From Desulfosporosinus meridiei DSM 13257 (GTDB lineage Bacteria > Bacillota > Desulfitobacteriia > Desulfitobacteriales > Desulfitobacteriaceae): 64,000 nt of DNA. The translations under genes were made by a program, and so were the position numbers. The notes beneath the pieces are model-generated. The model was not told the origin of the DNA and searched no databases. It saw only the letters and a list, made by a program, of their open reading frames with translations. This document shows, in pieces, positions 58,194 through 64,000 of the stretch; the stretch's first letter is position 1, and each line of letters opens with the position of its first letter. Location of the stretch: assembly GCF_000231385.2 (NCBI RefSeq), contig NC_018515.1:1116001-1180000 (forward strand), in the 5' to 3' direction.

Positions 58194-59171
58194 ATGGATC
58201 CCCATCTACACACAGAAAGAATCCTTGCTTTGATCGAGGCGGAGCCCGGTATTACCGGACAAAAAATTGCTGAGGCCTGTGCAGTGCCCTGGTCAATGAT
58301 TAAAAACGATTTGGAAACTATCATGCTGGCTGCGGCAAATCATATTCCGCTTTATACAGATCAAGACGAGAACAGCGGGCCTGCTGACTATCTGGATGAC
58401 ATAGACGGCGAAGTTGCTCCGGAGACCAAGTTTTATCTGGATACCTATAACAGAAAACATAGTCCTCTTCATTTGACGGTAGGTGAAGCCCTACAGGTTC
58501 TAAGCTCGGTCAACAGCGAGGAAAAGCGTCCCAAACTTCTCTCCTTAAGGCAAAAGATCCTCCACAGCCTTGATTTAGATAGCCAGGGAACATTCCGCTA
58601 TGTTAAAGGAAATATGACGACCGCTGCCGAGGTCGACAGTGAGGTGTTAATTTTGCTTGAACAGGCGATTTCTAAGCATCTGCAAATCGGCTTTACTTAT
58701 AATTCTCTTCCCATGACAGCAACCCCCTTGGGCTTAGTGTATTATTCCCGCTTAAGGCAGTGGTATCTTGCAGCGGTCAATGACAGCCTTATCAAGACCT
58801 TTAATGTGAGTAAAATTAACGACCTCGAGGAACTTTCTAAATCCTTCATTTATCCTGCGGATTTTTCTCTTAAAGACGAGTTAGCTCCTCGCTGGGGGAT
58901 AGAATTTGGCGATCCCTTTAAAGTTAAAGTTCGATTCCTCAACAGGTCTCAAACGTTTAACAAAGTGCGTAAGGATGTCGCCCATCGTCAATGTCAATTA
59001 ACGGTCGAAAATGGCGGTGCAAGCCTATTGTATGAGGATACTATTATAGGAAAAAATGAGTTTTCTGTCTGGATTCTTGGTTTTGGCTCAGCAGCAATAG
59101 TACTGGAACCCCTTGATTTGAAAAATGAAATTCTCGCCAGGGTTAAAGCTGCATTAAGAAACTATAAGTAA
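58194..59171 (+). CDS. WYL-domain transcriptional regulator (gene 2 of 2)
   Basis: A 325-residue partner of the previous gene: N-terminal HTH (TGQKIAEACAVPWSMIKNDLETIM), WYL domain (about 165-230, with ATPLGLVYYSRLRQWYLAAVND and KTFNVSKINDLEEL) and WCX tail (VWILGFGSAAIVLEPLDL). GGAGGG lies eight bases before ATG 58194; GTG 58185 overlaps the site. The pair probably acts as a heterodimer. Confidence 0.87.
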   Translation: MDPHLHTERILALIEAEPGITGQKIAEACAVPWSMIKNDLETIMLAAANHIPLYTDQDENSGPADYLDDIDGEVAPETKFYLDTYNRKHSPLHLTVGEALQVLSSVNSEEKRPKLLSLRQKILHSLDLDSQGTFRYVKGNMTTAAEVDSEVLILLEQAISKHLQIGFTYNSLPMTATPLGLVYYSRLRQWYLAAVNDSLIKTFNVSKINDLEELSKSFIYPADFSLKDELAPRWGIEFGDPFKVKVRFLNRSQTFNKVRKDVAHRQCQLTVENGGASLLYEDTIIGKNEFSVWILGFGSAAIVLEPLDLKNEILARVKAALRNYK

Positions 59172-59297
59172 ATTACAAATTTTTGTCGCCGTGTTTTTAT
59201 ACGTTACATAAATGATCATGTAGAGCAAAACGAGGAGATGAATACGGCTGTTAATTAATTGTCAGCCGGGTAGCAGATATAATTGAGCCAAATCAAT

Positions 59298-59365
59298 AAA
59301 GAAGAATGGATCTTTCGGGAGCATTCAGTTCATGCCTTTGCGAGCAGATCCATTCTTTTTCTTTC
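59298..59365. terminator. Bidirectional terminator between WYL gene 2 and the receiver gene
   Basis: AAGAATGGATCT (59302-59313) pairs with AGATCCATTCTT (59346-59357) around a 32-base loop; T-rich on one side, A-rich on the other. Confidence 0.7.
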
Positions 59366-59387
59366 AATGTCCGATTTAGGAATAGTG

Positions 59388-59792
59388 CTATGCGCTTACT
59401 TCTAATTGCTTGTCATATAATAGTTCACGAATTTTATTAACCAGGGTATCCATATCGAAAGGTTTTTGTATGAAATATTTTGCCCCTAAATCAAGTGCTT
59501 GTTGAGTAATATTTTCATCTCCCATGGCTGATAGCATGATAAATTGTGGCTTTCTATTTATTTTTGCAGAATTTATTTTATTAATAACGCCAACCCCGTC
59601 AAGTTTAGGCATAATTATATCAAGCACAACAACGTCAGGTTCTTCCTTTATGATTAAGTCAACTGCATCAAGACCATCGAATGCAGTACCTACTACAATA
59701 ATTTCATTTTGACAGTCAAGGTATTCACACAACAATTCATTAAAAGCCCGATTATCGTCTGCAATCAATACATTGATTTTGTTAATATTCAT
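59388..59792 (-). CDS. Single-domain receiver (CheY-like) protein
   Basis: A 134-residue receiver domain without an output domain: acidic DD near residue 12, phosphoacceptor Asp in VVVLDIIMPKLDG (about residue 56), Thr/Ser in MLSAMGD and Lys in IQKPFDMD. The sequence resembles Spo0F/Spo0A-type receivers. GGAG lies 11 bases before the ATG at 59792. It is 200 bases downstream of the large kinase on the same strand, its probable partner. Confidence 0.92.
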   Translation of the reverse strand: MNINKINVLIADDNRAFNELLCEYLDCQNEIIVVGTAFDGLDAVDLIIKEEPDVVVLDIIMPKLDGVGVINKINSAKINRKPQFIMLSAMGDENITQQALDLGAKYFIQKPFDMDTLVNKIRELLYDKQLEVSA

Positions 59793-59993
59793 AAATACAA
59801 ATACTCCTTTGTGTAGGTTTATTGCCCATTAGTAATTATAAATATTAGACAACCTATTCTCAAGTTTTCGATTAAGACAAGGTTTTCTACATAAGAGGTT
59901 TAAATGACAGGATTGTTCTGTTGAAAACCTAATATTCCTAGCAATTTATTGATTATTGTTGAAAAGCAACTTATTTTAAACAAATTTTGTATT

Positions 59994-62900
59994 TTAGTCT
60001 AAGTATAAATCAGAGAACTCTATTGCAATTGCTTTTAATACCCGGCTATCATCGGGTACAATAATTAGCTTTCCTTGTCCTTTGTCGTTTATTTGATTAA
60101 TTGGCAATATAACCTTAAACGTACTGCCTTTGCCTATTTCACTAAAAACATTGATCTTACCGCCCATGCCTTTAACCAATGTTTTGACTAACGAGAGGCC
60201 GATTCCTGTGCCTTCGGCTTGTCTTGTAAGGGAATTATCTACCTGTCCGAAACGTTCAAATATTAGCTTCTGTTTATTTTTCGGGATGCCCACGCCCTCG
60301 TCTTTAACCATTATAACGGCCTTTTCATTTTGGCTTGAGATATTAACCCATATTGATTTCCCTTTAGGTGTAAACTTAATAGCGTTTGATAAAAGGTTTA
60401 AGAGAATACGTTCATATTTTTCCTCATCTATAGCCATTTCTAAGCAGTCGTTGTCTGTAGAAAATATTAATTGTATTCCTTTTTCCTTGGCTATACTCTC
60501 CACGGATTTAATAATCGCATTGGAAATAAAGATGATATCCCGGTTCTCTAAAGCCATTTTTAAATGACCGGCATTATACCTCGTGATGTCCAGAAGATTA
60601 CTGACTAAACGCATTTGTCGGTAGGTATTAACTTTGATTTTTTGCAGGTGTTTTTTGACCTTATCATGTAAGTGATCACCATATAGATTTTCGATGACTT
60701 GTAAAGCAGCATTGATTACATTTAAGGGAGTCCTGAACTCATGGCTGATAGTTCCAAGAAACTCATCCTTCATCTTAATTGCCTTTTCAAGTGCTTCATT
60801 CTTCTCTCTTTCAACCTTTATCATGAGTTGCTGCTGGCTTCTTAATACTTCCTCTGTTTTTATTCTGTTCATTGAAATAGCAACCTGGTCAACAACCGCC
60901 TTCATAAGAGCAAGTTCATCTTCATCGAAGCTATCTTTAGATTTTGTACCAAATGAAAGCGTACCAATAATCTTTTGCTGGTCCATAAGAGGATGACAAG
61001 CATATGCTCTTATTCCAAAGGACTTTACAAGTTCAGTCCTAATGTCAGGTGAGGACTGAATATTCTCCGCCACTATCCTGCATCCATCTCTTGCTACACA
61101 GCCACAGACTGCAACACCGTAATCCAGCGACTCAATTTCCTGGGCGATCTCTTTTGGAATTCCGGCACAGGCATTAAGATGTAGACACATTTTTTCTTCA
61201 TCAATTAGGTAATTGAAAAAAGCATCACACTTAAGAAACTTCATAATACGAAGGCAAAGCTCCTCGACTATCTCCTGTGGCCGGTCACTCGCAAGAAGCT
61301 TTCCGGTAACTTCGTAAAGGATTTCTGCTTTTTCAATATTCCATCTGATTTTTTCTTCAGCCTGCTTTTGCTCAATTAAGTCAGCAACCTGCCGTGCCAA
61401 TACATCAAGATGTCTCAATTCACGTTCTGTTGGCTCATGAGTTTCGTTCCAGTGAGTGGAAATTATACCTATCAGTCTCCCGCTGCGTGAGCGCAAGGGA
61501 GTAGACTGGACGGCGTTAATACCTGTTTGCAGGTACATGGCTTGGTCTTTTGTACCAATCATGAAACCGAATTCCTGTACATTTGGCGCTATGATACGTA
61601 GACCTGTACGCAAAGCTTCACAGCAGGTAGTACAGGCAGATTTAGAGTCTAACCATTCCCACAGCTTTGCCGCATCCGGTTTAAATCCGCAGAAAGCCAA
61701 CAGTTGAAGTTTATCACTTTTACCCGGTTCAGTATGTACTATCTGCAAACTCGCATATTGTGAATGCATTATTTGCATTGCGGCATCAATAATCTTCTCA
61801 TAGAGTGTCAAAACATTATTTTCACGGAGAAGTTCGATGCTTACACTTTGAAGAAGTTTGGTGTCTGATAATTCTACTTCAAGTAATTCTTTTTGTTCTT
61901 TTATCTTTTCCTCGTATTGCACCACTTGTGAAATGTCATGGTGGGTCACTACTGCTAATATCAAGTTATTTGCATCATCAAAAACAGGAACAGCATTTAT
62001 TTCTACAAATATGCTCTTATAAGGGTATTTTACTATAATTCTTTCATTCCTTATCCTTTCATTTTTAAATACTCTTCTTGTCGGAAGGTTTTCTACAGGT
62101 ATAATGTTATTTTCTAAATCAAAACACACGTAGCCATTGTGAATAAGCTCGTATTTAGTCTCGGTGCTTACATCAGGGTACATCCTGCGTGCTTCAGCAT
62201 TTATTAGAATACCATTACCTTTATTATCATAAATTGCGACGGCGTCATTCATATTTTCAAGGACAGCCTCAAGCATTTCTTTCTGTTTTTTAATTATGTT
62301 TTCATTTTTCACCTTTTCCGTTACATCGCGGTTGTGAATAATGCCTAATCTAACTTCACCTTTGTCATCAAAAATAGGATTTGCATTAAAATCAAAATAA
62401 GAGGTATTATCCCCACGTTTTGTAATTACCCTTTGGTTTTCAACCTTTTCTCCTCTTATTACTTTAGCAGCCGGAAAATCTTCAAGGGAAAGAGGGATGC
62501 CAGCAGCATTATAATATTTTTCACCCATGTCTAATGATTTGCCAATATTATTTACTGTGTTTTTTAGAGTAGTTGCCTTTCGTGTATACTCTTTAACTTT
62601 CTTATTAACTCTTATATATTTTCCGTATTTATCAACTACTGTTAACCCTTCAGACATGTTATCAATGATAACTTCCAATTCTTCTTTCTGATTTTTCAAT
62701 TCCTGTTCCGTTTTCTTACTTGCTTTATATAGCTTATCTAATTGCTCCTTCTGCAGTTCTACATCTTTTTTCCGTTTTATTAATTCTGTTATGTTACGGC
62801 TACTGATTACTCCATATAAAAAGTCTCCGTTCTTATCAAAGACAGGTGTTCCGCTTATAATCGAGTAAAATTCCTGTCCATTTAATTTGAAGGTCAAAAT

Positions 62901-63866
62901 CTCATTTTTTACTACCTCACCACATTTTACGCGATAATTTGGTGTATTTTCTAATGGAATTTTGTTTCCTTCCAAATCATAAAATTCTGTAACATTATTA
63001 CTATCACCAATTTTATCAAATGAAGTTGAAAAGCGTTCTTTGGCAATTTTATTCATAATTATGTATTTGCTTTCCTTGTCAAAGACAAATAGCGCTTCTT
63101 GCATATTGTTCAGTATAGCTTCCAATTGTTCTTTTTGCTTTTGGATTATTGCATTTTGGTCTTCTATTTGTTTACGGTTCAAAACGTCCTGTGTTACTTC
63201 TCTAACTGTTTCAATTAGATATTTAACTTTATCATCTTCTAATATAGGCATAACGATGACATCCCAATAGGTAGTGCCTTTATTAAGTCCTGCATAAGCA
63301 AATTCCTTGTCAACCAGGGGTATTCCTGTATCGACTACTTTTTGCCATTCTTCATTAGAATTGCTACCTGTCCAACCGGTACATATCTGATGAAAACTCT
63401 TACCAATGCTTTTTTCAGGTATATTAAACGGTTCATTGTGAAAATCCAAGAATAGTTGATTGGCTTTTAGTAGCAAAAAATCTTCAGCTTGAAATATAGC
63501 AGTACCGATAAGGTTATATTTAAATTGATGCTCAAGATAGGGAAACATTTGTTCAATTCGTGAACGGTGTTCTTCCTCGAAAATAAAGATTTTCTCTGTG
63601 CTGTTGGTATGTATTGTTAACTTTACCTTTCTTGGTTCGAGGTTCTTTGTAAATATAAAAAAACTCTTTTGGTTTTTACTTACATCGGTAAGATCTAGGT
63701 TAAACCGTAAGAGGTTGTAAAGATAATCTATACTCTTGTTTACAATTTTAGACCTGCTGTATTCTATAAGTTCTAAAAATCTCTCTCCTGACTCCATAAT
63801 AATATTGTCACTTAATAAAATATAAGGTAAGCTCTCTAACTGACCAGTATTAAACCCTGCACTCAT
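59994..63866 (-). CDS. Multi-PAS, double-GAF sensor histidine kinase
   Basis: A 1290-residue protein without clear membrane helices, so probably cytoplasmic. Order: an N-terminal PAS-like region, a PAS domain (about 95-210), three homologous PAS repeats of about 130 residues each introduced by a coiled coil of the type KQKEQLEAILNNM, a GAF domain (about 670-830, with CTTCCEALRTG), a second GAF domain (about 850-1010, with CGCVARDGC), HisKA (His about 1043 in FLGTISHEFRTPL) and HATPase (NLLSNAIKFTP, DEGVGIPKNKQKLIFERF, GTGIGLSLVKTL). ATG 63866 is preferred, with GAGGTG seven bases upstream. Ligands are unknown. Confidence 0.92.
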   Translation of the reverse strand: MSAGFNTGQLESLPYILLSDNIIMESGERFLELIEYSRSKIVNKSIDYLYNLLRFNLDLTDVSKNQKSFFIFTKNLEPRKVKLTIHTNSTEKIFIFEEEHRSRIEQMFPYLEHQFKYNLIGTAIFQAEDFLLLKANQLFLDFHNEPFNIPEKSIGKSFHQICTGWTGSNSNEEWQKVVDTGIPLVDKEFAYAGLNKGTTYWDVIVMPILEDDKVKYLIETVREVTQDVLNRKQIEDQNAIIQKQKEQLEAILNNMQEALFVFDKESKYIIMNKIAKERFSTSFDKIGDSNNVTEFYDLEGNKIPLENTPNYRVKCGEVVKNEILTFKLNGQEFYSIISGTPVFDKNGDFLYGVISSRNITELIKRKKDVELQKEQLDKLYKASKKTEQELKNQKEELEVIIDNMSEGLTVVDKYGKYIRVNKKVKEYTRKATTLKNTVNNIGKSLDMGEKYYNAAGIPLSLEDFPAAKVIRGEKVENQRVITKRGDNTSYFDFNANPIFDDKGEVRLGIIHNRDVTEKVKNENIIKKQKEMLEAVLENMNDAVAIYDNKGNGILINAEARRMYPDVSTETKYELIHNGYVCFDLENNIIPVENLPTRRVFKNERIRNERIIVKYPYKSIFVEINAVPVFDDANNLILAVVTHHDISQVVQYEEKIKEQKELLEVELSDTKLLQSVSIELLRENNVLTLYEKIIDAAMQIMHSQYASLQIVHTEPGKSDKLQLLAFCGFKPDAAKLWEWLDSKSACTTCCEALRTGLRIIAPNVQEFGFMIGTKDQAMYLQTGINAVQSTPLRSRSGRLIGIISTHWNETHEPTERELRHLDVLARQVADLIEQKQAEEKIRWNIEKAEILYEVTGKLLASDRPQEIVEELCLRIMKFLKCDAFFNYLIDEEKMCLHLNACAGIPKEIAQEIESLDYGVAVCGCVARDGCRIVAENIQSSPDIRTELVKSFGIRAYACHPLMDQQKIIGTLSFGTKSKDSFDEDELALMKAVVDQVAISMNRIKTEEVLRSQQQLMIKVEREKNEALEKAIKMKDEFLGTISHEFRTPLNVINAALQVIENLYGDHLHDKVKKHLQKIKVNTYRQMRLVSNLLDITRYNAGHLKMALENRDIIFISNAIIKSVESIAKEKGIQLIFSTDNDCLEMAIDEEKYERILLNLLSNAIKFTPKGKSIWVNISSQNEKAVIMVKDEGVGIPKNKQKLIFERFGQVDNSLTRQAEGTGIGLSLVKTLVKGMGGKINVFSEIGKGSTFKVILPINQINDKGQGKLIIVPDDSRVLKAIAIEFSDLYLD

Positions 63867-64000
63867 ATTTTGACACCTCAATTCATTGTAAATACTACAA
63901 ATTTATATATCTAAAAATAAACTGATTTAATTCTATGCCAATTGGAAAATTATTTCTATACTAAAAATTATTCATTAAAATCTAGTAATGATGGAATGGA

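Noticed and set aside
1..64000. CRISPR array, insertion sequence or prophage
   Set aside because: No regularly spaced direct repeats with unique spacers, no transposase, integrase or phage structural gene was seen in any frame.

Overview
The window looks like chromosome of a spore-forming, anaerobic, low-to-mid-GC Firmicute of the Peptococcaceae / Desulfitobacterium-Desulfosporosinus type. Evidence for this is the set of sporulation genes (spmA, spmB, spoIVA with a sigma-E-like promoter), an IspH-ribosomal protein S1 fusion typical of clostridia, strong AGGAGG ribosome binding sites with frequent GTG/TTG starts, two LctP lactate permeases with a GlcD/GlcF-type lactate or glycolate oxidase, and a DMSO-reductase-type molybdoenzyme operon. 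Genus is an inference; no rRNA is present.

Layout. 1-4.6 kb: spmA-spmB, two glycosyltransferases, rluB. 4.1-7.8 kb: two unknown proteins and a LytS/LytT two-component pair. 8.3-17.9 kb: a lactate-utilisation region with twin FadR-type regulators, twin lactate permeases, glcD-glcF and a polyferredoxin, with two related palindromes as candidate operators. 18-22 kb: a flavoprotein, a membrane-anchored unknown, and an aromatic operon made of a HutP-like RNA-binding protein, chorismate mutase AroH and DAHP synthase AroF. 22-29.6 kb: a response regulator and a c-heme-type sensor kinase divergent from dmsABC plus a TorD-like chaperone. 30-34.4 kb: a second aromatic operon, aroF-tyrA-aroA-azlC-azlD. 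34.5-38.3 kb: cardiolipin synthase and small or mixed genes. 38.3-50 kb: the conserved clostridial block cmk-plsC-ispH/rpsA-SEDS-DUF512-der-plsY-gpsA-spoIVA. 50-54.4 kb: a flavodoxin/ferredoxin protein, a BirA-regulated ECF biotin transporter (bioY plus ATPase plus EcfT), pheB. 54.4-57 kb: sparse DNA with tRNA-Pro(GGG) and a VUT transporter. 57-64 kb: two WYL regulators, a lone receiver protein and a 1290-residue PAS/GAF histidine kinase.

The most interesting part is the aromatic amino acid biosynthesis system. Both aromatic operons start with long leaders that end in near-identical intrinsic terminators (AAGGCAC...GTGTCTTTTT) and carry pairs of the motif GTRGGATGG. The first leader also encodes a 12-residue peptide, MVGWYRYSMISE, with a strong Shine-Dalgarno, and is rich in UAG triplets. 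The first structural gene behind it encodes a HutP-family protein; B. subtilis HutP is an L-histidine-dependent antiterminator that binds UAG-type triplets. I infer that this HutP paralogue may control termination in one or both aromatic leaders. That would be a new role for the family, or alternatively the leaders could be ribosome-stalling attenuators.

Other points worth checking: an 11-bp-phased ATTAATA array in front of dmsA next to an OmpR-type regulator pair, an exact BirA operator layout before bioY, a heptamer repeat hairpin before gpsA, and several short unannotated open frames and orphan hairpins in the gaps.
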